Source: Tessaracoccus flavescens (GTDB lineage Bacteria > Actinomycetota > Actinomycetes > Propionibacteriales > Propionibacteriaceae). Taken from it: a DNA stretch of 64,000 nucleotides. The DNA lies in the NCBI RefSeq assembly GCF_001998865.1, contig NZ_CP019607.1, positions 2,294,001-2,358,000 of the forward strand. The letters run 5' to 3'. Both the position numbers and the translations under genes were made by a program. This document shows positions 17,242 to 25,320 of the stretch, piece by piece. Position 1 is the first letter of the stretch, and each line of letters begins with the position of its first letter. Under the pieces are notes generated by a model that searched no databases, had not been told where the DNA came from, and worked only from the letters and a program-made list of their open reading frames with translations.

Positions 17242-17358
17242 CAGCAGCTCCTTGTCTTCGACTCGAGCATAGGGCCAACTCCGTCCCCCGGTCCTCCCCG
17301 TTCGCGGCCAGCGATGCCGCGTTCTCCCACGTGGAGGGGGCCTGTGTGCGGACATGGA

Positions 17359-17385
17359 AAGGGCCCGGAAAGACCCGGGCCCCTT
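17359..17385 (-). terminator. Terminator of the ABC ATPase gene
   Basis: An 8-bp perfect GC stem (gggcccgg with ccgggccc) closed by a 6-base A-rich loop lies just after the ATPase stop on the minus strand. Confidence 0.65.
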
Positions 17386-17404
17386 CGCGAAAAACGTCAG
17401 GCGA

Positions 17405-18493
17405 TCAGGAGATGCGCTCTTCGGTCTTGGTGCTGAACACGTGCACCTGGTCGGGTGCGGCGGTCAGACGAACGACGCTGCCCTTCTCGGGGGCGGTGCG
17501 GGCGCCGACACGTGCGACGAACTGCTGGGCGTTGACGACTTCCTCGTCCGACAGGCCCGCGAGGGTGCCGTAGAGGTAGGAGTCGGCGCCGAGCTCCTCG
17601 ACGACCGCGACGTCGAGGGCGATGCCCTGATCCGCGATCTGGAAGGCCTCGGGACGGATGCCGACGGTGAGAGTGTCGTCATCGGTCTTTGCCAGGATGT
17701 CGCGGGAGACGGGAACGGTGTAGTCACCGATCTGAACGCCGCCCTCGACGCGCTTGCCCGTCATCAGGTTCATGGCCGGGGAGCCGATGAAGCCGGCCAC
17801 GAAGAGGTTCTTCGGGGCGTCGTACAGGGCCAGCGGGGTGTCGGCCTGCTGGAGGATGCCGTCCTTCATGACCGCGACGCGGTCACCCATCGTCATGGCC
17901 TCGGTCTGGTCGTGCGTGACGTAGACCGTGGTGACGCCGAGACGCTGCTGCAGAGCGGCGATCTGGGTGCGGGTGGAGACGCGCAGCTTTGCGTCGAGGT
18001 TCGACAGCGGCTCGTCCATGAGGAACACCTGCGGCTGACGGACGATGGCGCGGCCCATGGCGACGCGCTGACGCTGGCCACCCGAGAGGGCCTTCGGCTT
18101 GCGGTTGAGGAAGTCCTCGAGGCCGAGCAGCTTCGCGGCCTCCTGGACGCGCTGCTGACGCTCAGCCTTGGGGACGTTCTGCATCTTGAGTGCGAAGCCC
18201 ATGTTGTCGCCCACGGTCATGTGGGGGTACAGGGCGTAGTTCTGGAAGACCATTGCGATGTCGCGGTCCTTCGGAGGAAGGTCGGTCACGTCGCGGTCGC
18301 CGATGAAGATCGAGCCCGAGTTGACCTCTTCCAGCCCGGCGAGCATACGCAGCGAGGTGGACTTGCCACAGCCCGAAGGGCCGACGAGGACCATGAACTC
18401 GCCGTCCTCGATCTCGAGGTTCAGCTTGTTGACCGCAGCGCGGTCGGAGCCGGGGTAGACGCGCGAAGCGTCACGGTAGCTAACAGTGGCCAT
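17405..18493 (-). CDS. Sugar ABC transporter ATPase (UgpC/MsiK type)
   Basis: The 362-residue product has a full ABC ATPase domain: Walker A GPSGCGKST, Q-loop FQNYALYP, signature LSGGQRQRVAMGRAI, Walker B VFLMDEPLSNLD and the H-loop THDQ. A C-terminal TOBE/OB regulatory domain (residues about 235-362) marks the MalK/UgpC/MsmK group that energises carbohydrate uptake. No permease or binding-protein gene is adjacent, which fits the MsiK pattern of one ATPase serving several sugar transporters. RBS AAAGGAAA precedes ATG 18493. The large inverted repeat upstream may be its operator. Confidence 0.92.
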   Translation of the reverse strand: MATVSYRDASRVYPGSDRAAVNKLNLEIEDGEFMVLVGPSGCGKSTSLRMLAGLEEVNSGSIFIGDRDVTDLPPKDRDIAMVFQNYALYPHMTVGDNMGFALKMQNVPKAERQQRVQEAAKLLGLEDFLNRKPKALSGGQRQRVAMGRAIVRQPQVFLMDEPLSNLDAKLRVSTRTQIAALQQRLGVTTVYVTHDQTEAMTMGDRVAVMKDGILQQADTPLALYDAPKNLFVAGFIGSPAMNLMTGKRVEGGVQIGDYTVPVSRDILAKTDDDTLTVGIRPEAFQIADQGIALDVAVVEELGADSYLYGTLAGLSDEEVVNAQQFVARVGARTAPEKGSVVRLTAAPDQVHVFSTKTEERIS

Positions 18494-18543
18494 GCCACAT
18501 TTCCTTTCCACGGGCAGGTACGTGCCCGACGATCCGTAGTGGA

Positions 18544-18571
18544 TAGGAACCTATTCAGTTAGGTGTTCCTA
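18544..18571. promoter_or_regulatory. 28-bp palindrome upstream of the ABC ATPase
   Basis: Perfect 7-base arms TAGGAAC and GTTCCTA are separated by 14 bases that themselves contain CTA and TAG. It lies 51 bases before the ATPase start, in the promoter region, so it could be an operator. The regulator is unknown. Confidence 0.5.
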
Positions 18572-18704
18572 GCAGGGGACTTTACACCGCTGCCGTCCAT
18601 AGTCCAGAGGGGGTTTGCGTTTGAACGCTCAAGCTCGATCTCGAGCGTCCCGGCGTCGCGTTCACCGTCGTCGAGGACCGTCGGAGGCACTGGGCCCGGT
18701 CACG

Positions 18705-18710
18705 TAGCAT
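18705..18710 (+). promoter_or_regulatory. -10 hexamer TAGCAT
   Basis: TAGCAT ends 7 bases before the GTG at 18718. Confidence 0.5.
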
Positions 18711-18717
18711 TCAGCGC

Positions 18718-19539
18718 GTGACTGAGGAACGACCAGGCAGCGCCGACGACCGTCCCGCGCCCGAGCCGACGGCCGAAGAGCAGGCCACCGGGGAGCCGAC
18801 GGGCCCCCGGGAAGCCGTGTCCGGCGAGGAGGAGCCGGAGCGCGAGTGGTGGGAAGACGAGGGCATGCCCTGGAAGAAGAAGCCGGGAAGGGCCGACTAC
18901 GCCTGCCTCGCCTGGTTCGGCGTGATCGCCGTGTTCAGCCTCATCCTCATCCCGACGCGCGCCTGGCTGCTCGGCGTCGCCCCCGACTGGCTGGCGATGA
19001 TCACCGGCGGTCGCACCGCTGTCGCCGCGAGCGGGGCGATCGCCTCGACGGGTGAGATGCCGCACTGGCCGATCGTGCTGATCGTCGCCTCCGTCCTGAG
19101 CCTCAAGTTCGACTGGATCTACTGGTGGGCGGGCAAGCTGTGGGGTCGCGGCATGATCGAGGTCTGGGCGGGCCAGTCCAAGCGGGCCGCACGCAACTAC
19201 GACCGCGCAGAGCGCTGGGCCGAGAAGCTGGGCCCGATCGGCTTCCTGATCGCCTACATCCCCATGCCGCTGCCGCTGATGCAGGTCGTCTTCGTCCTCT
19301 CGGGAGCCTCGGGGATGAGCCTGAAGCGCTTCCTGATCTACGACTACATCGCCTCCACGCTGTGGCTGATCGGCTACTTCGCCCTCGGGTGGCAGCTCGG
19401 CGAGGGCGCCGTCGCAGTCCTCGACTGGTACGCCAAGATCGCAGGCTGGGTCGCCATCGGGCTCATCGTCGTGGTGTTCGTCACCTCCTATCTCGCCCAG
19501 GCCAGGAAGGCCCGCGAGAAGGCAGAGAAGCAGGGCTGA
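18718..19539 (+). CDS. DedA family (VTT domain) membrane protein
   Basis: DedA proteins are inner-membrane proteins linked to lipid flipping and membrane homeostasis. The 273-residue product has an unusually long, acidic and proline-rich cytoplasmic N-terminus (residues 1-60), then hydrophobic segments near residues 65-85, 115-135 and 170-195 and two at the C-terminus. The conserved stretch GPIGFLIAYIPMPLPLMQ corresponds to the DedA re-entrant loop, and the DY in IYDYIAST is family-like. Start GTG 18718 is fixed by TAGCAT 7 bases upstream. A VOC gene remnant follows immediately. Confidence 0.82.
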   Translation: MTEERPGSADDRPAPEPTAEEQATGEPTGPREAVSGEEEPEREWWEDEGMPWKKKPGRADYACLAWFGVIAVFSLILIPTRAWLLGVAPDWLAMITGGRTAVAASGAIASTGEMPHWPIVLIVASVLSLKFDWIYWWAGKLWGRGMIEVWAGQSKRAARNYDRAERWAEKLGPIGFLIAYIPMPLPLMQVVFVLSGASGMSLKRFLIYDYIASTLWLIGYFALGWQLGEGAVAVLDWYAKIAGWVAIGLIVVVFVTSYLAQARKAREKAEKQG

Positions 19540-19852
19540 TGCCGCTCGTCGAGAACGAGGGGTTCCACTGGATCACCCTCACAAGCGAGGCCCAGCCCGG
19601 CGTCAACCCGTGCTGTCCCAGCCTGAGCCTGGCCGCTCGGAGGAGGACGCCCGCGCCCTGTCGGAGCTGCTGGCCAAGGGCGGGCTGACGCCCGTGCACA
19701 TGCGCACCGACGACCTCGGCGGACTGTTCGCGAGGCTCGCCGACGTGGAGGGAGTCAGCGTCGTCCAGGAACCGACCGACCAGTTCTGGGGTGTCCGCGA
19801 CGGCGCCCTGCACGACCCTGCAGGTAACTTCCCGCGGATCGAACAGGCCTGA
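19539..19852 (+). pseudogene. VOC (glyoxalase) family gene remnant
   Basis: Reading from the ATG that overlaps the DedA stop gives EGFHWITLTSEAQPGV, then the frame must shift by one base near 19605-19610 to continue VLSQPEPGRSEEDARALSEL and on to VHMRTDDL and ALHDPAGNFPR. Together these are the middle and C-terminal parts of a VOC-fold protein. About 30 residues that carry the first metal ligand are absent at the N-terminus, so the gene is both truncated and frameshifted (one base missing). It is unlikely to make a functional enzyme. Confidence 0.7.
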
Positions 19853-19860
19853 AAAAGCAG

Positions 19861-19894
19861 CGACGGCGCCGGAAAAGTCCGGTGCCGTCGTTTC
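19861..19894. terminator. Bidirectional terminator hairpin
   Basis: A 13-bp stem (cgacggcgccgga and its near-complement, one G-T pair) with loop AAAG is followed by TTTCG and preceded by AAAAAG. It lies between convergent genes. Confidence 0.8.
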
Positions 19895-19903
19895 GCCTCA
19901 GGC

Positions 19904-20503
19904 TTAGCGGAGGATGGCGACCAGGAAGTCCGAGTCGGCCTTGAACGGGTGCAGATTCCAGGTGGAGAGCGCCAGGTCCAGCTCGAGGCCTGCCTCCCCG
20001 GCATCGGCGAAGAATTCCGCGAACTCGTAGCCGCGACCGGCGCCGAAGCCGACGATGACGCGACCGTTCGGGGCAAGGTGGGCCGCGAAGCGGCGCAGGA
20101 CCTCGCCGCGCGTCGAGGGGGCGAGGAATCCCATCACGTTGCCCGCCGACACGATCACGTCGAAGCCCTCGCTGATCCCCTTGGCGGGCAGGTCCAGTTC
20201 GGCCAGGTCGCCGACCAGCCACAGCGGGCCCGGATGGTCCTCCTCCGCCGCGGCGATCAGGGCGGGGTCGACGTCGATGCCGACGACACGGTGGCCGAGC
20301 TCGAACAGCCTCCCACCGAGCCGGCCGGGGCCGCAGCCCGCGTCGAGGATCCGGGAGTTCCGCTCGACCATGGCGTCGACCGTGCGTGCCTCGCCGTACA
20401 GGTCGTGCCCGGCGGCCTCCATCATCTTGAACCGCTCGATGTAGCGACGGGAATGATCGGGATCGGCGGCGATGATGCGCGACCACTTGCTTGGTTCGGT
20501 CAT
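19904..20503 (-). CDS. Class I SAM-dependent methyltransferase
   Basis: The 199-residue product has the SAM-binding motif I ILDAGCGPGRLGGRL near residue 52, the acidic end of strand 2 in VVGIDVDP, motif II around FDVIVSAGN and a motif III-like LAPNGRVIVGFG. The substrate cannot be read from the sequence. ATG 20503 is preceded at 6 bases by CACAAT, so an upstream in-frame extension is excluded. It is convergent with the VOC remnant and shares its terminator. Confidence 0.82.
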   Translation of the reverse strand: MTEPSKWSRIIAADPDHSRRYIERFKMMEAAGHDLYGEARTVDAMVERNSRILDAGCGPGRLGGRLFELGHRVVGIDVDPALIAAAEEDHPGPLWLVGDLAELDLPAKGISEGFDVIVSAGNVMGFLAPSTRGEVLRRFAAHLAPNGRVIVGFGAGRGYEFAEFFADAGEAGLELDLALSTWNLHPFKADSDFLVAILR

Positions 20504-20509
20504 GGCCCC

Positions 20510-20515
20510 ATTGTG
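20510..20515 (-). promoter_or_regulatory. -10 hexamer CACAAT
   Basis: CACAAT ends 6 bases before the ATG of the methyltransferase gene. Confidence 0.45.
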
Positions 20516-20652
20516 TCCTTCCCGGATCGGAGCCTCCAACCGGGATCGACGAGCGGGGCCGACCTGGAACTGCCGAAGGCCTTATAGGAAGGGGGCCTGC
20601 GCCGCACGTACGGGCTGACCGAGCGGGGAGGCGGTATCGCCCACCCGGAAAA

Positions 20653-20728
20653 TGGAGCCTCCTGAGGGAGTCGAACCCTCGACCACTCGCTTACAAGGCG
20701 AGCGCTCTGGCCGCTGAGCTAAGGAGGC
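20653..20728 (-). tRNA. tRNA-Thr(UGU)
   Basis: The minus strand folds as a complete 76-base cloverleaf: acceptor GCCTCCT paired with AGGAGGC, D stem GCTC/GAGC, anticodon stem CTCGC/GCGAG with loop CTTGTAA (anticodon TGT), T stem GAGGG/CCCTC with loop TTCGACT. The 3' CCA is encoded. A CACAAT -10-like hexamer lies about 8 bases upstream (20736-20741). Confidence 0.95.
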
Positions 20729-20768
20729 GTGCTGGCCCATTGTGCCAACGGTTGGTGGCAGAGGGAAG

Positions 20769-21947
20769 TCAGGCGCCCGAAGCCGCCACGAACAGCTGCC
20801 CTTCGCCGCGCAGGCTCACCGGCTCGTGCGCAGGCACGAACACGGCCTGCCCCGAGAGCAGCTCGACCACATCCCCGTCGCCGTCGAGCTCGAACCGGCC
20901 GGAGGTGACGAGCGCGATCCGTCCGCTGTCGGTGCGCGGCAGATCGAGGGACGTGCAGTCGACCGGCGAGACGAGCCACAGCTCAAACTCCGGGAACGAG
21001 GTGGGGAACACGTAGACACCGTCGGTTCCCTCGGGAACGAGGATCTGGGGGACGGTGGGCTCGAACGCGACGACCTGCAGCAGTCCGTCGACGTCGATGT
21101 GTTTCTTGGTGAGCCCGCCGCGCATGACGTTGTCGGAGTTGGCCATCACCTCGACCCCTGTGCCGCGCAGGTAGGCGTGCAGCACACCTGCGCCCAGCGC
21201 CACGGCCTCGCCTGGCTGCAGCGAGAAGCGGTTGAGCAGGAGGGCGGCGATGATGCCCGGATCGCCCGGGAAGTGTTCATCGAGCTCGACGGCGGTGCGC
21301 GCGAAGATGCCGAGCGCTCCCGGGGCCTCGAGGTGGTTCACCGCTGCCGCGACGACGACGTCGACCAGGTGCGCCCGCTCGGCCAGGGACAGCACGTCGA
21401 GGAAGACCTCCTGGAGGGCGGGGGCGGCGCGTCGGTCGCGCAGCGGGCCGATCACGGAGGCGAGTTGCTGGGCCACGCCGAGCGCCTCGAACAGGCCAGC
21501 CGTCTCGTGGGGGTCGCGGAACCCGAGCAGTCCCTCGAACGGGGTCAGCGCCACGATGGCCTCCGGCTTCGGCCAGTCGTCCTTGTAGGAGCGCGTCGGG
21601 TCGGAGGTCGGGAGGCCGAGCAGCGACTCGCGGGCGTACCCGGAGACGGCCTGCTCGCGCGAGGGGTGGGCCTGCAGGCTCAGCGGGCTGCCTGCGGAGA
21701 GGAGCTTCAGGAGGTAGGGGAGCCGGGTGCCGAACTCGGAGCGGCTGGCCTCGCCGAGGACCTGCGGGTCTGCGTGGATGAGGTCAGAGAGGGTGGCCCC
21801 GTCCTCAAGGGTCGACGGGCCGTTCGGATGGGTGCCGAGCCAGTACTCGGCCCACGGCAGACCATCAGGCTCCCGCCGCAGAATGCCCGGAATGTCGGCG
21901 ACGCTGCCCCAGGTAAAATGCTGAACCTGACCATTGAGTCGGCGCAT
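20769..21947 (-). CDS. manA: Mannose-6-phosphate isomerase, class I
   Basis: ManA interconverts mannose-6-phosphate and fructose-6-phosphate with zinc. The 392-residue product starts MRRLNGQVQHFTWGS, matching the family N-terminus. It has the metal-site segments LSLQAHPS and DDWPKPE (residues about 90-135), and GEAVALGAGVLHAYLRGTG and MANSDNVMRGGLTKKHID, which carry the remaining ligands and the active-site arginine. An upstream GTG at 21983 would add 12 residues not found in the family. Downstream lies tRNA-Thr. Confidence 0.93.
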   Translation of the reverse strand: MRRLNGQVQHFTWGSVADIPGILRREPDGLPWAEYWLGTHPNGPSTLEDGATLSDLIHADPQVLGEASRSEFGTRLPYLLKLLSAGSPLSLQAHPSREQAVSGYARESLLGLPTSDPTRSYKDDWPKPEAIVALTPFEGLLGFRDPHETAGLFEALGVAQQLASVIGPLRDRRAAPALQEVFLDVLSLAERAHLVDVVVAAAVNHLEAPGALGIFARTAVELDEHFPGDPGIIAALLLNRFSLQPGEAVALGAGVLHAYLRGTGVEVMANSDNVMRGGLTKKHIDVDGLLQVVAFEPTVPQILVPEGTDGVYVFPTSFPEFELWLVSPVDCTSLDLPRTDSGRIALVTSGRFELDGDGDVVELLSGQAVFVPAHEPVSLRGEGQLFVAASGA

Positions 21948-22069
21948 GGCGTAGTCAGTCCTCTGGTTGTCCTTCGCAGTCACCCTGACTGTAGCGCGCC
22001 CCGTCTGCGTAGTGCCCCTCAGGTCGGCGCGACAGGCCGAAGGATAATGACACTGTTGTGATTAGCACC

Positions 22070-22075
22070 TAGAAT
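22070..22075 (+). promoter_or_regulatory. -10 hexamer TAGAAT
   Basis: TAGAAT ends 7 bases before the ATG at 22083 and overlaps the alternative ATG at 22074, which rules the latter out if this promoter is used. Confidence 0.55.
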
Positions 22076-22082
22076 GAGCCCC

Positions 22083-22358
22083 ATGTCTGAGGCCACTCCG
22101 CTGAGTTCCCCGCTCGAACTCTCCGAGCGCGACGCGGCGATTCTCGACTTCGAGGACAGTTGGTTCACCTCGGCCGTTCCGAAGGAACAGGCCATCATGG
22201 AGCACTTCTCGCTCTCCTCGGCCCGCTACTACCAGCAGCTGAACCAGCTCATTGACAGCTCAGAGGCGCTCGCCTACAAGCCTCTGCTCGTCAAGCGACT
22301 GCGCCGCATGCGCAGGCAGCGTCAGGCCGCCCGCTCGGCGCGTCGCCTCCAGCGCTGA
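22083..22358 (+). CDS. DUF3263 family protein
   Basis: The 91-residue product matches the small actinobacterial DUF3263 family: LSERDAAILDFEDSWF, then KEQAIMEHFSLSSARYYQQL and the basic tail LLVKRLRRMRRQR. The middle segment has the helical pattern of a winged-helix or sigma-region-4-like DNA-binding unit, and the tail is strongly basic, so nucleic-acid binding is likely but unproven. The start is set by the TAGAAT promoter. It converges on the next gene with only 4 bases between stops. Confidence 0.85.
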   Translation: MSEATPLSSPLELSERDAAILDFEDSWFTSAVPKEQAIMEHFSLSSARYYQQLNQLIDSSEALAYKPLLVKRLRRMRRQRQAARSARRLQR

Positions 22359-22362
22359 GCGT

Positions 22363-22811
22363 TCACTTCCCTCCGGCCCGGGTCAACAGCGTCGCCAGCG
22401 GCCGCTTCGGACGCTCGGGATAGCCGCCCCGTCGCAGTCCCGCCTGGCGTTCGAACAGGTTCGCCGACGCGCGGTCGCCGCAGCGCAGCAACGACCAGCC
22501 GGCAGCGGCGAAGTAGAGCGGGATGAACGGCAGGCCGAGGCACACGGCCCACTGCCAGGCGTGCTCCTCCTCGTGGCCGACGAGATCGGGCAGGATCGTC
22601 TCCACCTCCTCCAGCGTCCGGCCGGGGATGAGCACGACCGAGCCGACCGTCATGGCGCTGGCGTTGAGGAACGGCAGCCGCGCCGACTCGGCCACGATCA
22701 ACGTCCCGACGCGACGCAGGCGCCCGCGGCCGAGCGCGGCAAGAGCGATCCCGAGGGGCGTCGAGAATTGACCACGTTGGCGAGGTTGCGCATACGGGCA
22801 CGTTGATCCAT
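22363..22811 (-). pseudogene. Conserved protein with HExxH-like motif, frameshifted
   Basis: From ATG 22811 the frame reads MDQRARMRNLANVVN and then runs out. Adding one base near 22761-22768 restores LSTPLGIALAALGRGRL and joins to the long downstream frame ending at 22363, about 149 residues. That part contains LVGHEEEHAWQWAV, a zinc-peptidase-like HEEEH, followed by a hydrophobic stretch. A downstream in-frame start could still give a 112-residue fragment that keeps HEEEH. The function is unknown. Either a one-base deletion or a sequencing error explains it. Confidence 0.65.
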
Positions 22812-22897
22812 GGTGCTGGGCCTTTTTGAGCGTCGGTACCTAGTCGCCCTGACCCTATCTGTTGGAAGAGTTGGCACCACACCAGATGGAGGACTCA

Positions 22898-23569
22898 ATG
22901 GACGAAACCGCCCCTCAGGTCATGGAGGCCCAGTTCGACGAACTCATCCGCACGATGCTGCGGATGCAGCCTCGCCACCGCGAGGTCAGCGTGCGCGATC
23001 CCGAGGGCCAGGTCGAGGCGACCTGCGGCCCCGACGGTCGACTTGCGAAGGTCACCGTCGAACCGCGTTGGCAGGACAAGATCGAGCCGGGCGACCTGTC
23101 GACCGTGCTGCTGACCACGATCGCGGAGGCGCAGTTAGAGGCGTCCGGTCTCAACGACGATGACCGTCCCGAGCCGACCGAGGAGGAGGTGGCGGCCAAG
23201 CGCGAGGAGATGATGCGCATGGGCGAGCAGGCCCTCGAGGCGCCGTCCAGCGATGCGACCCTCCAGGCGAAGGTCGACAACCTGCCAAACCTCTTCGACC
23301 AGCTCGACCTGGCGCTGGCCCAGCTCAACGACTCCCTGACGAACCTCGAGGTGCCGATCGCCGTCGAGGAGGCTGAGCAGCTGAACCTCAAGCCGGCAGG
23401 CGGGGTCGAGGTCCGCTCCGAGAACTCCATGGTCACGGTGACGGTCAACCACGGCTATGTGGTCGACGTCGCCATCCATCAGAGTTGGCTGCCCGGGAAG
23501 TCCGGTCACGTGCTCACCGAGTGCTTCGACCAGATCATCGATCAGCTCAACGAACCCCTGAACAGCTGA
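22898..23569 (+). CDS. Tandem YbaB/EbfC-like protein, first gene of WXG cassette
   Basis: The 223-residue product appears to hold two YbaB-like halves. Residues about 22-90 read EVSVRDPEGQVEATCGPDGR with a following amphipathic helix, and residues about 165-223 read VTVTVNHGYVVDVAIHQSW and a helix. Between them lies an acidic helical linker. YbaB/EbfC proteins are nucleoid-associated DNA binders; shorter relatives often sit next to WXG100 genes in actinobacteria. GGAGG lies 5 bases before ATG 22898. The gene is followed 10 bases later by the large repeat-rich gene, so they form an operon. Confidence 0.65.
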   Translation: MDETAPQVMEAQFDELIRTMLRMQPRHREVSVRDPEGQVEATCGPDGRLAKVTVEPRWQDKIEPGDLSTVLLTTIAEAQLEASGLNDDDRPEPTEEEVAAKREEMMRMGEQALEAPSSDATLQAKVDNLPNLFDQLDLALAQLNDSLTNLEVPIAVEEAEQLNLKPAGGVEVRSENSMVTVTVNHGYVVDVAIHQSWLPGKSGHVLTECFDQIIDQLNEPLNS

Positions 23570-23579
23570 GGAGAGTTAC

Positions 23580-25307
23580 ATGTCCGAGACGACATCTTCA
23601 TCCGGAGGCTCCTTCGAGTGGCCCGCGCAGGGCGACCACATCGGTGCCATGCGCGGAGCGTCGCAGTCGACGACGCCCCAGACCACGACGAATGCCACCC
23701 CCGGTGATGCCACGGCAGACGCCCCGGCGGAGGAGTACGTGATCGGCGAGGCCGTCACAGCGGTGCCCGAGGACGCCATCGAGATCACCGCGGACTCGAC
23801 GGTCGCCGACGAGGCGGTCGCGGTCGCGCCCGACGGAACCGTGGTCGACACCAGCGGCGACGCAACGCTCATCTCGACCTCCGACGGCGTCGAGGTCAAG
23901 ATCGGCGTCGACGGCGAGATCACCATCGACGCCGACTTCACCGACAACGACTCCGCCGACATCTCGACGCTCGCTGCGGGCGGTTCCTTCGAGACCGAGT
24001 CCGGAACGATCATCACCCGCAACGAGGACGGCTCGATCACCATCGAGCAGCCAAACGGGCAGACCATGACGGTGCACGAGGACGGAACGGTCGACGTCGA
24101 CCTGCCTTCCGAATACGAAGCCATGGGCGGAGGCGCAGGGGCGGGAGCCGGTGACGGCGGGACCCCGACCGAAGAGCCCCCGGCAGGCGACGAGGAGGCG
24201 GGAGCGCCCGAGGAGGCCGGCGGCGATCTCGGTGGCGGCGGCTCCGGCGGCGGGGGAGACCTCGGTGGCGGTGGCGGAGGCGACCTGGGTGGCGGCGGCT
24301 CCGGCGGTGGCGGCTCAGACCTCGGCGGCCTCGGCGGCGGCGCCGGATCGGGCGGCATCGGGTCGGGCGGAGGGGTCGACGGCCCCGGCGTCAGCGGACT
24401 GCCGACCGGCACCGGAGACACCGACGTCTACGACCCGCAGCAGGTCGGCGGCCCCCAACTGCCCGACAACTTCATCACGGAGGTCCCACGCAGGCCCGAC
24501 GGCGGCCTCGGATCCGAGGCTCCCCAGAACGTGTCAGGCACCGGCTCCGCAGGCATCGGAAGCACCGGCCCGTCGGTTTCGGGCTCCGTGCCCACCACGC
24601 CCGGCCCTTCCGGCAACGACGATGGCCTTGTCTGGAACCCGGTCGACACCGACGGTGACGGGACCCCCGACTACCGCGACACCGATTCCGACAACGACGG
24701 CATCCCCGACGCGGTCGAGGCCGTGCCGAGCCCCGGTGTCGGCACAGACGGCCCCACAGGCCCGGACATCGACGGACCCGGCTCGGGGACTCCTACTCAG
24801 CCGCCGGGCGGCACCCCGACCGAGCACCCGGGCACGCCGCCGGGCGGCACCCCGACCGAGCCCCCGGGCACGCCGCCGGGCGGCACCCCGACCGAGCCCC
24901 CGGGCACGCCGCCGGGCACTCCGCCGGGAACGCCGCCGGGAACGCCGCCGGGAACGCCTCCGGATAACAGGCCGACTGACTGCCCGCCTCCCCCGAGCGA
25001 GAACGGCGACGACTACACCGTCGACATCTCCGACCTCCGCGACGACGCCAGGTACGTCGAGAGCCTGGTCCCCTCGGCCACCGAGCTGACGAACTGCTGG
25101 GAGGCCGTGTCCTCCCTCGTCCAGCACTGGGGCCTGTGGACGCCGGTCTCCGGCACCTACAGGAAGAGCTGCACGCAGTTCGGCACCCTCTATGAGGGGG
25201 CCGCGAAGGAGCTCCAGGCCGTCAGTCAGGCCCTGAACGAGACCGCTGAGCGCTACGAGGAGATGGAAGCCAGCGGCGTCCGTCTCGCCGGCCAGATCAA
25301 CAAGTAA
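23580..25307 (+). CDS. Repeat-rich protein with WXG-like C-terminal domain
   Basis: The 575-residue acidic protein has no signal peptide. In order: a disordered N-terminus (1-55), a beta-repeat region (about 75-180), a glycine-rich tract (about 181-275, GGGGSGGGGD-like), a calcium-binding thrombospondin type 3-like stretch (DTDGDGTPDYRDTDSDNDG, residue about 356), a proline/threonine repeat (about 408-460) and a C-terminal helical hairpin of about 100 residues (475-575) with W-rich core (CWEAVSSLVQHWGLW), resembling a WXG100/ESX substrate fold. RBS GGAGAG precedes ATG. I infer export by a type VII-like route, with the helical end as signal; no secretion ATPase gene is in the window. Confidence 0.6.
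   Translation: MSETTSSSGGSFEWPAQGDHIGAMRGASQSTTPQTTTNATPGDATADAPAEEYVIGEAVTAVPEDAIEITADSTVADEAVAVAPDGTVVDTSGDATLISTSDGVEVKIGVDGEITIDADFTDNDSADISTLAAGGSFETESGTIITRNEDGSITIEQPNGQTMTVHEDGTVDVDLPSEYEAMGGGAGAGAGDGGTPTEEPPAGDEEAGAPEEAGGDLGGGGSGGGGDLGGGGGGDLGGGGSGGGGSDLGGLGGGAGSGGIGSGGGVDGPGVSGLPTGTGDTDVYDPQQVGGPQLPDNFITEVPRRPDGGLGSEAPQNVSGTGSAGIGSTGPSVSGSVPTTPGPSGNDDGLVWNPVDTDGDGTPDYRDTDSDNDGIPDAVEAVPSPGVGTDGPTGPDIDGPGSGTPTQPPGGTPTEHPGTPPGGTPTEPPGTPPGGTPTEPPGTPPGTPPGTPPGTPPGTPPDNRPTDCPPPPSENGDDYTVDISDLRDDARYVESLVPSATELTNCWEAVSSLVQHWGLWTPVSGTYRKSCTQFGTLYEGAAKELQAVSQALNETAERYEEMEASGVRLAGQINK
24801..24956 (+). repeat. Coding tandem repeat, 36-bp then 12-bp units
   Basis: Three 36-base units encode PPGGTPTE(H/P)PGT and are followed by four 12-base units encoding PPGT. 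The units are nearly identical in DNA sequence, so the tract is prone to slippage. Confidence 0.9.
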
Positions 25308-25320
25308 GGAAGACAAGATC

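Noticed and set aside
24801-24956. Regular repeats that might suggest a CRISPR array
   Set aside because: Units are adjacent without unique spacers and are in frame within a coding region.
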